NCBI GenBank assembly: GCA_039105265.1
Contig: JAPFFF010000057.1
Coordinates: 62,001-126,000 of the forward strand
Direction: 5' to 3'
Origin: Tritrichomonas musculus
Lineage: Eukaryota > Parabasalia > Tritrichomonadida > Tritrichomonadidae
Length of the DNA stretch: 64,000 bases
The number at the start of each line of letters is the position of its first letter. Position 1 is the first letter of the stretch. The notes below the pieces were generated by a model. The model did no database searches, had not been told where the DNA came from, and saw only the letters and a list, made by a program, of their open reading frames with translations. Made by a program: the position numbers and the translations under genes. Positions 41,563 to 52,298 of the stretch are shown here, one piece after another.

Positions 41563-42875
41563 ACATTTGATAATTTATTATAAATGATATATTTTCCAAA
41601 AGGGTTCGACTTTTGGCGGTTATCATATTCTAAAATTATAAAAAATTAATAATAAATAATATTAGCATTATCAATAACATGATGCACTTTTAAATATGAA
41701 GCCGATTCTATTAGCCAAAATAGAGATATTTCACTAAAAAAATAAAAACTGAAAAAGTTTAACTTTTGAAAGGGGAAAATATTTTTGAGTTCTTATCTAA
41801 TTTCCACCATTCAAAGAGATTTTGGGAATTTGTAAATATCCAAATATATAAATATTTTACAACCTTCATATCATATATTCTTTTTTCATAATTTTATTTA
41901 TATATTTTAAATTAATTAAAAAGTAATTAATTGAATATCATATAAGATAATATAATTTATGAAAAATAAAATTGAATTAATACGTTATTATAATTAATTC
42001 TCAATTGTGATATACAAATAAACTGAGTTAAAATGTAAAAATATATTTTATAATAATATAAATGTGATTTATAATATATATAGTAAATACATTATCATTA
42101 ATATGAGGATAATACTGATATATTATCAAAAAAATAAGCATTTGTTAATAAAAATAATATATTTTCAAAATTCTGATGTTATCAAAATGATTTTTTCAAA
42201 AACTAGTTTTTAATTCAATTTTAAATTCAAAATTTTTATTTAGAAAAAATAGTAATTTCTTGAATATCAATAATATATTTTATTAAAAATTATTATTATA
42301 TTTCTAAGCTATATATAAATAATGTGAATAGTAAATCATTTAAGAAAATACCTCAAGTAGCAAAATAAAAACACAATTTTTAATGATTTTTGGAATAAAT
42401 AATGAATTTTTTAATTTTTATGATATAATAAATGATTCCGAATTATATTTAATATTGATATAAAAATTTATTAATTAAAATGAATATCTAATTTTTAAAA
42501 TATTATTATTTTTCAATCAAAAAAAATTTGAGAGAGTCGACCCCTTTTTATTTTCCCTACATTTTGAAATTTGGATTAACCATAAAATGGTGAATTACTT
42601 AAAAAAATGAAATAACCAAAATATTTCATTACCCAAAAAATATAAATATAAATAAATAAAAATAAAATAATAATAATAGAAAATAAAAAAATAAAAATTA
42701 ATAACAACAGATATATTATCCCGATATTTTGAAATTTGAAAATCCAAAATTTGTGAATATAATAATTTTACATTTCACTTTTTCAAAGAAATTTATAAAA
42801 ATATAAATATCTTTCCATTAAAGATTTATTATTAAATTCTGATCGGTGAAAAGTTTTTAAAGATTCTTAAGTATA

Positions 42876-45216
42876 AGACCTCTTAGTTAAGAAAGGTGGC
42901 CGTTAATTTATTTATCTCAAAGTTCGTTATTTTATTTCAAACAAAGGTATGGAAACTCTTTTTCAATTCAATTTTATTTTATGCAAAAAAAGCTCGAATA
43001 TTGATCATTTTTTATTAAAAATTAGTCCATAGTCATGTATATAATATTTGTAGCATAAATATAAAATCAAAAAAAAATAATTTTAATTTTATTACCGAAA
43101 AACAATAAAAAAATGAAATCCAAAAATTTGCAATTTTTGATTAACGGAAAAAACCTCATCAAAGTTTAATACATGTCTAATATTGTTTTATCATATTATT
43201 AACATATTTAAAAATAGCATGAAAGTGCTTAATTCAAATCTCATAAAAGGCATAATGAGAAAAAAATGCTTTTTTAAGAAAAAATCAATTTAAAGATGAA
43301 CGAGTCGACAAAAGTTTTTAGTTTTTTTATATGTTCTTCATTTTTTTATTTATTAGAAAATAAAATAAAAAAAGGCCATGTTTTTCGAGTGGATTTGGAG
43401 ATCTTATATGATGTTATCAATTTTTTGTATAGTTCATATCATTGATGATATGAATTTTATTATTGACCAATAAAGATGAAATTTTTTTGACCAAACAGGT
43501 TAATTTATTTTATTTATTATATTTCTTCCAAAGACACAAATAAACTCAACAAAATAACTAAATAAGAGTAGTTTACAAAACAATTCTTAGGTATATCCCA
43601 GCGCAGCGTGGAAAAGTAAACCATGCAAAGATAATTATTTTAGAATGTCTTTTCCTAAAGCTCAAACAAATTCAAAAAACTCACTAAATAAAAGCGATTT
43701 ACAAAATAATTCTTTTATTAATTCCAGTATGTTTTATTTTTCTTATAAACAAATGAAATATCGATAGTTTTTTCATCTGCCAACTATGCGCTGGAATTTG
43801 TACGATAGTTATTTTGTAAATCGCTTTTATTTAGTAAATTTGGCGAATTTGCTTGAGTTTTAGGAAAAAATATTAAAAATGAATAATCTTTGCTTGGTTT
43901 GCTTATCCATGATGCTTTATAATCAGCAATAAAAATGGAAAAAGTGATTTGAACGAATTGGGAATAGAATTTTTAATATCAATATGAAGAAAATTATAAA
44001 ACAATTTTCTGCATAAACTCATAATTTTCAAAATTTTGAAATTCGCCTTTTACGTAAAAAAAAAATTAGCCTTTTAGGTTAAAATAACTCATATCACTTG
44101 TGATATGAACATAAAAAATGATAAATTTCGAGTTCTTCCTCATGAAATATAAATTACTTATATAATTCTATTTAAAAATAATATAATTAAAAAAATAAAA
44201 AAAAAAATTGTTTTTTGAATTAAGATAACCAGATTAGGATTCAATTTTTTACAAAAAAATAATTTATTTTTATCTTAAATTTCTCTCTAAAAATATGTCT
44301 TTTTTATATTATATTTATCATTAATACTTCCATTTAAAAATTATATTTTGAAAGAAAAATGATCTGTCGAGTGGATAGAAGTTTCCATACCTTTTTTCAA
44401 ACTTCCTTATGTTTTGAATGCTTCTTACAAATTAAAAGTTTTATTTTTCTTTCAAAATCCTAACAAAGTTTGAGAGGAGATAACAAAATTAGATAGAATT
44501 ATAACAAACGTAATAAAACCAAACTATTTTCTTCAAAAATGTTAGCGAGTTATATATGTTATTACACATCATATATAAAAATTAATACTGTAAAAAAATT
44601 AAAATTTTTAGCATATGTTCCAAAGATAATTGCTAAACATTGCATTTTTAGACATTATCTACATTTTTCTCAAATAAAAATTAATGAAAAACAAAAATAA
44701 AGAGTTTTAACTAATAAGTAATATATGAATAATTATTTTATTTAATTTATAATCAATAAATGTTAATTTCAAAATGTTTAAAAAAATTAATGCAATTCAA
44801 TGAAAGCATTCAAAAAGTTATGAAATTCATAGAAAATAATCATCCAAGATCTTATGTGTCAATTGGTCAGATTTTCACATATTTGTTTTATCTCCTATGA
44901 ATAAATTAAAGCACCATAAAATGATTAAGCATCGAAGGCGAATAAAGAAAATAAAATTGAGAGCATAACGATCATTTTAAAAATACCATTATCTTACAAA
45001 AAAATTTTAAAAAGTAGATTTTTATCTTAAATATAATATTAAAAATATTACATTTATATAATAACAAATTTGTAATTCATATAAATAGCATATTTGTATA
45101 AAAATAGCTGAATTATTTAAAATACGTTTTTTTGAAACTTTTGCGTTTTATCACGTTTATTATAACGAACTTTGAGACAAATAAATTAACGGCCACCTTT
45201 CTTAACTAAGAGGTCT
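42876..45216. mobile_element. 2341-base element with 55-base TIRs
   Basis: The ends 42876-42930 and 45162-45216 are inverted repeats with one visible mismatch over 55 bases; they begin AGACCTCTTAGTTAAGAAAG. No convincing TSD is seen at these limits. Inside, 43614-43712 and 43801-43903 form a second, older inverted pair (roughly 80 percent alike), and an AAGGTATGGAAAC word recurs inverted at 42945 and 44385. There is no transposase frame. Confidence 0.85.
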
Positions 45217-45232
45217 ACAGCTGTTTCGGAAA

Positions 45233-45591
45233 TAGATTAGAATTTTTTGGAAATAAAATAGTAACCGTTTTATTTTTTTGGAAATAAAATATTTTTTTTT
45301 TTTTTGGAAATAAAATAGGAACGATCATTTTATATTCAATTTTATCATACTTAAAAACAGAATTAAAAGATAGATTAAAGAAATTTTATGGCGTTTTACA
45401 CATTATTATGCTAATATATACATGAGTTTGTTTTTAACAGTTCAATATGAAACATAGAGTATGTTATTGTGTTTTTAATATGATATTACTAAAATATTGT
45501 TTTCATCCAAAATTACTCAATAAAATCTTCAATTTATCGACAATTATGCATTTTTTATGATTTTTAATATTTCCAAAAAAATTCTAATCTA
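45233..45591. mobile_element. 359-base MITE-like element
   Basis: The left end TAGATTAGAATTTTTTGG (45233-45250) and the right end ATTCTAATCTA (to 45591) are inverted, the match continuing through GGAAATA to about 23 bases with one length change in the T run. Inside the left part, TTTTTGGAAATAAAATA is repeated about three times in tandem (45243-45320). No coding content. Confidence 0.6.
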
Positions 45592-46510
45592 ACGTTCTTT
45601 CATTTGAACCATAGCATTTCATCAGAGTCGTAGCAAAAGGTCAAATAGAATTGACGATTAGTCAATTTAATATACTTTAATTCACCATAAATTCAATTTT
45701 ATTCAATATCTTGCTACGAGTTTATTTCTGAGGAATTTTCAAACTTGTATTGTATTTTAAATTTTCAATGAAAATCCAATATCTCAGTTCATTTGATTTT
45801 ATTTGGAAGCTCGAAGGGATTCTTCACTATTAATGTAACAAAGTAATTACATAGATTCAATTTCAAGCCTGATGATCGACTGATTTCCATAAGAGAATGT
45901 TTAAATTAAATTGATGAAGCATCTGCCTCAAATATTCGAACAAGTACAGCTACCACAAATGTTGATTACGTCGCATGTTAAGAGAACTGGCACAGAAAGA
46001 AATGTTACAATGCTAAAGGAGGTAAGCAAAACAATTAATTAAATAAATCCTACAATTTAACAAATCTAAAAGAAATTGATGAGATTAATACCCTCATTTC
46101 ACAAAGGCAGATTCTAAATATCGTTGTTTAAGCGCTGATGTCGATTTTCTCTAATTTTCTTTATGATCTTAAAAACTCAAAATTAGAAAATTTTTGTTTT
46201 TTTACATAAATTTTGTTGTTTTTTCCTTGAAAAATAAAGATAAATCTAATTTTATATTTGAATGATTATTCAAAATTCAAAGGGTGTTGTAAATAATTTG
46301 AATTGAAAAAACAAAATAGAAATATCTTATTAAAAATATATAAATATTATCGAAATAATGTATTTATATTCATATACATATTAATTAATATTTAAAAATA
46401 AATTATAATAATTAATTCTAATATTTTAACGAAGATATTTTAAAAAAATGCTTTCAATTCAATCTTGCTACGACTCTGATGAAGCGCTATGGCATTTTTG
46501 AAAGAACGTT
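45591..46510. mobile_element. 920-base TIR element abutting the previous one
   Basis: The ends 45591-45636 and 46465-46510 are 46-base inverted repeats with about six mismatches (AACGTTCTTTCA... and TTGCTACGACTCTGATGAA...). The interior has one less AT-rich stretch (about 45915-46025) with short open frames on two phases, possibly eroded coding sequence; I cannot identify it. Confidence 0.65.
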
Positions 46511-46849
46511 ATTTCAACATACAGATATATCGTACCTTTACAAATACGTTATTTTGGCCGACCTATTTAAATTCTTTTGTTTTGGAAAGAAATGTAGATA
46601 ACGTCAATAAAAAAACTAGGAAGTGGATTCAATAAGATGGAAGTGGATTCTGAGAAGCTTTCAAAAAAAAATAAAATTATATCAAAATGAAATAAAATCT
46701 TTTGAAATATCTCAAAGTATTGAAATTACTTCCTAGTTATTTCAATGCATTTTTTTGAATGAATTCATAGAAATTTTCTATGTGTTGTTTGAAATTTTAG
46801 ATGGTTGGCCGTGTAACTTTATTTTTTTTCGTTTGATCATCCAACAAAT

Positions 46850-47104
46850 TGCCAGACTTCTTTTTTTGTGACTGGAATTTCCCCTTATAATCTCCAAAAA
46901 GTTTTGTCAGACCAACAAATGAACATGATATTTGGCAGCAAGATAGAGGAATTTCAATAAACCCTCAGATAATAACTTCCAATGATTTTTACCTAGTACC
47001 TATTGAAGATATTAATTATATTCCTCAATATAAGTGTAAAACAATAGAAGAGTATTTGACTAATGAACGCGGTGTTGTTATTCAAGAATTTCCACCAATT
47101 TATA
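46850..47104 (+). other. Coding-like fragment, unidentified
   Basis: Base composition and codon pattern are gene-like here: open for about 75 codons up to the element at 47105, including GISINPQIITSNDFYLVPIE. A second phase is also open at the start of the stretch. No family recognised. Coding-like character resumes for a few codons to the right of the inserted element at 48485. Confidence 0.4.
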
Positions 47105-48485
47105 AGAGGTGCGGACACCTACTTTAAATTTTATACGTTTATAAAAATATGTATATCTTTTTATGTATTAATAATTACTAAATAACATTTTAATATTATA
47201 TTATAGTGCACTTTTTTTATATATTTATTATTTAAATGTTTTAAAATATCAATTATATAAGTTATAATAACACAAACAAGTATCCTATGAAAATAACCCA
47301 ATCCAGTCACCTGATTAATGGATTGAAATTATAATGATTAATTATTATATATATTGGAAATTAATGATTAATTATGCATTTTGTTATTTTATAAATATTT
47401 CATATTTTGTTAAAAAGTTCATTTTAATGAATTTTTACATATTTTTTTGAAATATCTAAATAAATAAAGAATTTATTTAGTTTAAAATTACATGTAAATA
47501 TTGTACATTTAATATAATAAAGATATGCTAAATTTAGTTTAATTTGATTCAGGGGGCTGAGCTGCAAATATCAATTTTAAAATCAAAAATATTAATAACG
47601 ATTTTTTTTCAATAAGAAATTATTATTAAAATATTAAGCAAATATCTTTTTATATTTATATGTATATCATAAATTATATAACTTTTAATAATATTATATA
47701 TATTATAAAAATATTTAAAATAAATATAAACAATTAATAAACTTTATATAACTGTATATTCTATATATTGAACAATTTTAATTTCAAAGCGTTTCTCATA
47801 AAATGTTGATTTGAGAGAAATGAAATAAATAATTTTCTTTATATATTTTGAAGTTTAATTAAAATTTAAATCAAATGTAGAAAGTTTTTTTCATTAATTT
47901 TTTTTTTTCATAAATTTTGAATAAAGAAATCTTCAAGAATGAAATTGAGAATATAGTAAATAATAATTGAGAGTCGTTGCATTTAAATTCATATCTTAAT
48001 ATGTAATTTATTATTTTATTATATTATAATAAATATATGATATATATAAAATATATAACAATTATATATTAATAATATAATTTTAAAATACTTTTTTTTA
48101 ATAAATTTGGCCCATTTTCATTTTCTCAATTTTTTTTTGGGCCAATTTAAGTGGAAACTATATCATACATTAATAATCTAATAATAACAAACGAGACACA
48201 TTTTTTTAAATAGTATAAAAATGATTTTTATCATGTTTTTATTACTTTTTTTCTTCTAAATAATAGATTTTTCTATCAATTGCATAATTTCTATAGTTTA
48301 CATATTTTTATATTTTTTTCAGTGGTTTATATTTTTCTACCTCAGAAAAAAAATCATATATCGCCACAAGTCGGCCCCGTGGACGAAAATAAAAAAAAAT
48401 TATATCATTATAATGCTCATAAAAAATAATTAATATATGCAAATTTTGGTGCGAATCTAAATCACTTCACCCTGTCCGCACCTCT
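47105..48485. mobile_element. 1381-base TIR element with an 8-base TSD (hAT-like)
   Basis: 13-base perfect inverted ends AGAGGTGCGGACA (47105-47117) and TGTCCGCACCTCT (48473-48485) are flanked by identical octamers AATTTATA (47097-47104 and 48486-48493). The 8-base TSD and (T)AGAGGT end fit the hAT superfamily. It is inserted into the coding-like fragment to its left. The interior is AT-rich with no transposase. Confidence 0.87.
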
Positions 48486-49104
48486 AATTTATACAGAACT
48501 ACTTCCTGGCATTATAATTAGAGAGTAAAACATCTTTCCTATTATTTATTATTATATATCTGCTTTTATATATATATATATATATTGTTTTCATGATTAT
48601 AATCCTTATTAATGTTTAATTTCAATCAAATATCATTGAAATTAAAAAATGATTTTTTTTTTATTTAAAATAATAATAATTATATTTTACAATATAAATA
48701 TATTCAAATCAATGAAATATATCTTTTTTTTAATAAGATAAAATAGTTTTTGTAAAAAATATTTGAATACTTTATTCTCTCAATTTCACTACCTAGATAA
48801 TTGAGAGACTCACTTGTTTTTATACATACGTTATGATAATTTTTACACATAAAAATTAAGCAATGTTTGTCATTTAATTTTTTAATAAACATTGCTTTTT
48901 TTACATCTGAATTTTCGCATATTTCTTATATTTTTTTTTATCATAATATTTAATGATTTCGGCATAAAATTAAAATTCCAAATATTTTACATATTTCCTC
49001 AAAATATAAAAAGCTCGTCCTTCAAATAAATAACCATCAGAATTTTGGGTAGAGTGGAAAATCGACACTTTTCACTTCATTTCATTTCCCTATCACCATT
49101 AGTA

Positions 49105-49253
49105 AATTTGGTAGAGTGGAAAATCGACACTTTTCGGTACCTTTTACAACATTCAAATTTGCGAGATCTGATTCAATTTTTCAATTTTTTTATTCAAAAT
49201 TGAATGATGTAAAAAGTATCGAAAAGTGTCGATTTTCCACTCTACCAAATTTT
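49105..49253. mobile_element. About 150-base hairpin MITE upstream of the coiled-coil kinase gene
   Basis: AAATTTGGTAGAGTGGAAAA (from 49105) continues for over 40 bases and is matched inverted at about 49208-49252, leaving a loop of about 60 bases. A lone third copy of the GGTAGAGTGGAAAATCGACA word lies at 49048-49067. The element ends 46 bases before the kinase ATG, so it sits in the gene's promoter region. Confidence 0.8.
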
Positions 49254-49260
49254 TGAAAGG

Positions 49261-49268
49261 TCATTTCT
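49261..49268 (+). promoter_or_regulatory. Initiator-like motif of the coiled-coil kinase gene
   Basis: TCATTTCT, 31-38 bases before the ATG at 49299, of the same TCATTT type as at the other kinases. Confidence 0.35.
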
Positions 49269-49298
49269 ATTCCGCCTCAAATACTAATTTCCATTTTC

Positions 49299-51941
49299 AT
49301 GGAACAAATTGACCAACAATCAAAATACAAGAATTGCATACTTGACATAAAACAATATCAAGTCCTTAAAGAAATCCAATCAGGTACTTTTGGATCTGTT
49401 TCTTCCGTTCAAAATCTTGAAACAAAAACTATTTACGCAGCTAAGGTTTTTTTTCAGCAAAATGACGAATATTTTTATAAAAAAATGATCAATCGTGAAA
49501 TTGAAATAATGATTAAGTGTAATCATCCCACAATAATTAAGATAATTGGATTTTCATATAAAGATTTTAATGATAATGAAAACTTGACAATTATCATGGA
49601 ATATTCAAAAAATGGATCTCTTTTAAAGTTACTTGAAAATCTAAGAGAAAAAACATTCCCAGGGAAATATAACAATACAAATCGCCAAATCATTTTGATT
49701 GGTATTGCAAGAGGAATGATGTATTTACATGAGAACAATATTATTCATCGTGATCTAAAGCCAGGTAATGTACTCTTAGATGATGATCTTCATCCACTTA
49801 TCACCGATTTTGGTCTTTCAAAAATATATGATAAAGGCCATTCCATGTATCAATCCCAATATCCTGGAACACCTGCTTATATGGCTCCTGAAGTTATTGA
49901 AGGTGAATCATATAATGGAAAAGCAGATGTTTATTCATTTGGAATTTTAATGTATGAAGTTGTTACAGAATTAATACCATATCCTTTATTATATAGTGGA
50001 AAATTAAATAATTATAAATTTAACCAAAAAGTAATTAATGAAAATTATCGTCCACAATTTCCTCAAAATATCAAAACTTCAATTAAAAAACTGATTACAA
50101 AGTGTTGGTCAAGAGATCAATTTGAAAGACCAACTTTTGGAGAAATATTCAAAAAATTAGCTTATGGTATTGATGATTCAATTGATGACATATTTGAATT
50201 GGAATATGGAATTAAAGATGATTCTAAAAATAAATATTTTATTGACGATGATGTTGATGCTGATGCCATTCGTTCGTATGCAAAAAGTATTGATGATACA
50301 TTGTTAAAAGCTGAAAATAAAGAAAAGATGAAAAAAGAAAAAATAAAAAAAGTAGTAAATGAAGAAATTGAACCTTTAAAAATGGAAAGTAATGAGATGA
50401 AATCCCAAGTTAAAAAAATGCAAGAATTACAAGAAGCGATAAAAAAAACTATTAATTTTGTCAAAAATGAAAATATCGAAATAAAAAAAGATAATCAACA
50501 AATAAAAATAAGAAATAACGATTTAGATGAAATGATTAAAGATAAAACAAACCTTTTGCTTAAAGAAGATGAAGAAATGAAATCCGAAATGAAAAATTTC
50601 AAAAAAGAAATTTCGAAAAATACTGATCTTTTATTAAAAGAAAATGAAGATATGAAATCCGAAATGAAAAATTTCAAAGATGAAATTTCGAAAAATACTG
50701 ATCTTTTAACCAAAGAAAATGAAGATATGAAATCCGAAATGAAAAATTTCAAAAATGACATTTCGAAAAATACTGATCTTTTATTAAAAGAAAATGAAGA
50801 TATGAAATCCGAAATGAAAAATTTCAAAGATGACATTTTAAATAATATTAATCTTTTAACTAAAGAAAATGAAGAAATGAAATCCGAAATGAAAAATTTG
50901 AAAAGTGAAATTTCGAAAAATGCTGATCTTTTATTAAAAGAAAATGAAGATATGAAATCCGAAATGAAAAATTTCAAAAATGACATTTTAAATAATATTG
51001 ATCTTTTAACTAAAGAAAATGAAGATATGAAATCCGAAATGAAAAATTTCAAAAATGACATTTTAAATAATATTGATCTTTTAACTAAAGAAAATGAAAA
51101 AATGAAGATTCAAAATGGTGATCTTCTTAATCGTCTTATCGCTGCAGAAAATAATATAATTGAGGTCAAAAAACAAACAAGCATTGTTTATGAAGAACTC
51201 ATGAATGAGCTTCGTTGCATCAAATATGAATTTAATAAACTCAAGGAGCGACCAATTCCAGAAGCATCAGCCCTAGACCCAGTTTTAGTATCATCAATTG
51301 AACAAAATGCGCCAGTTGATCTCAGCCCAATTGAAAATGATCTCCGCAATGTTATTCCAGCCTCTGTTGAAATACGAGCATTTGAGACACCAGTTAACAA
51401 CAACGCCGACATTGAATCACTCAAGAACACCATTAGTGAACTTGAAAAAGACAATAAATCCAAACAAAATAACATCAATGGAAAGCAGCAAAGAATCAAA
51501 GAACCTGAGAAAGATAGCGAAATTAAACAAAATGGCATCAATAGCAAGCAACAAGAAATCAATGAACTTGAAAAGAGCAATGAATATCAAGTCGAAATAC
51601 TCGAATCCATGAATAAAAAACTTGAAGTTGAGGATAATGAACCAGAAGAACAATCAGAAGAACAACAAAAAGAACAATCAGAAGAAACCGAAATCAATCA
51701 ATTTTTAGATGAAAATCCAATATTTATAAAACAAACCAACAAATCATCAGCTTGGAGCAATATTACATCTAATCTTGGTCCAAGTGGCAAAAAAAAAGAT
51801 ACTCAACCAACCCCACGTTCATTTAAATCAACACATAAACCGAAACTTCCATCAAACAAACGCAAAAAAGCATCGATTCCAACAATAGAAGATGAATTCT
51901 ATGATGAAGAAACATTCATAACTAATTTTTTTAAAAAATAA
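49299..51941 (+). CDS. TKL-type protein kinase with long repeated coiled-coil tail
   Basis: An 880-residue protein. Kinase domain about 18-290: glycine loop SGTFGSV (28-34), Lys49 (AAK), Glu67, HRDLKPGN at 150-157, DFG at 170-172, an APE motif in YMAPEV, DVYSFGIL and a C-terminal RPTF. All catalytic residues are present, so it should be active. Residues 330-640 are a long charged coiled coil, of which about 418-600 is seven near-identical 25-residue units (LLLKENEDMKSEMKNFK...). A second helical part with Gln/Glu/Lys repeats follows, then a basic, Ser/Pro-rich end. It likely acts as an oligomeric or cytoskeleton-bound kinase. A small hairpin transposon sits just upstream of the start. The 188-residue antisense frame at 50495-51061 is a shadow of the repeats. 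Confidence 0.95.
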   Translation: MEQIDQQSKYKNCILDIKQYQVLKEIQSGTFGSVSSVQNLETKTIYAAKVFFQQNDEYFYKKMINREIEIMIKCNHPTIIKIIGFSYKDFNDNENLTIIMEYSKNGSLLKLLENLREKTFPGKYNNTNRQIILIGIARGMMYLHENNIIHRDLKPGNVLLDDDLHPLITDFGLSKIYDKGHSMYQSQYPGTPAYMAPEVIEGESYNGKADVYSFGILMYEVVTELIPYPLLYSGKLNNYKFNQKVINENYRPQFPQNIKTSIKKLITKCWSRDQFERPTFGEIFKKLAYGIDDSIDDIFELEYGIKDDSKNKYFIDDDVDADAIRSYAKSIDDTLLKAENKEKMKKEKIKKVVNEEIEPLKMESNEMKSQVKKMQELQEAIKKTINFVKNENIEIKKDNQQIKIRNNDLDEMIKDKTNLLLKEDEEMKSEMKNFKKEISKNTDLLLKENEDMKSEMKNFKDEISKNTDLLTKENEDMKSEMKNFKNDISKNTDLLLKENEDMKSEMKNFKDDILNNINLLTKENEEMKSEMKNLKSEISKNADLLLKENEDMKSEMKNFKNDILNNIDLLTKENEDMKSEMKNFKNDILNNIDLLTKENEKMKIQNGDLLNRLIAAENNIIEVKKQTSIVYEELMNELRCIKYEFNKLKERPIPEASALDPVLVSSIEQNAPVDLSPIENDLRNVIPASVEIRAFETPVNNNADIESLKNTISELEKDNKSKQNNINGKQQRIKEPEKDSEIKQNGINSKQQEINELEKSNEYQVEILESMNKKLEVEDNEPEEQSEEQQKEQSEETEINQFLDENPIFIKQTNKSSAWSNITSNLGPSGKKKDTQPTPRSFKSTHKPKLPSNKRKKASIPTIEDEFYDEETFITNFFKK
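50551..51105. repeat. 75-base tandem repeat inside the kinase gene
   Basis: Seven full units plus part of an eighth, each coding 25 residues (heptad-like). Units differ at few bases, mainly in the DEISKNTD versus DILNNID half, giving an alternating pattern that suggests recent expansion by unequal exchange. Confidence 0.9.
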
Positions 51942-52093
51942 TATCTATATTTAATGTACCTATCTTAGGTGTGGAAATTTATCCTTTAAACAAAATTTTA
52001 TCCTAAATTTATCCAAAATTTTTTTTTTAAGAAAAACTCGTAAATTTTAAGTAATGATCTGAGGAAAGCATGGAAAAACAAAACAAAACAAAA

Positions 52094-52141
<48 letters not shown>

Positions 52142-52298
52142 ATTTTCATCCATTTCATATAACATGTCATACTGTTTATTTAAATTGTAAAATATGTGTC
52201 AAAAACAAACCTAGCCAATTTAAACTTTTTCAGAGACATGCAACTATTCAAATAATAAACGTTCTCCTATTCAAAAAATAACGTACTGGATTTGTACC

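Larger units (their letters stand above)
39946..49298. other. 9.3-kb gene desert with several TIR elements
   Basis: 39955-41455: degenerate AT-rich repeat with recurring ATTTCA words. 41520-41562: hairpin. 42876-45216, 45233-45591 and 45591-46510: TIR elements. About 46850-47104: coding-like scrap cut by a further element at 47105-48485. 48567-48585: TA microsatellite. 49048-49246: three copies of a GGTAGAGTGGAAAATCGACA word. No intact gene. Confidence 0.6.

Noticed and set aside
50495-51061. 188-residue minus-strand ORF rich in FFISDFISSFS
   Set aside because: Exact shadow of the 75-base coiled-coil repeat.
52077-52139. Poly-A tract after the kinase gene as the tail of a retroposed copy or LINE
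   Set aside because: No target duplication, no reverse transcriptase and no second gene copy next to it; a simple repeat is enough.
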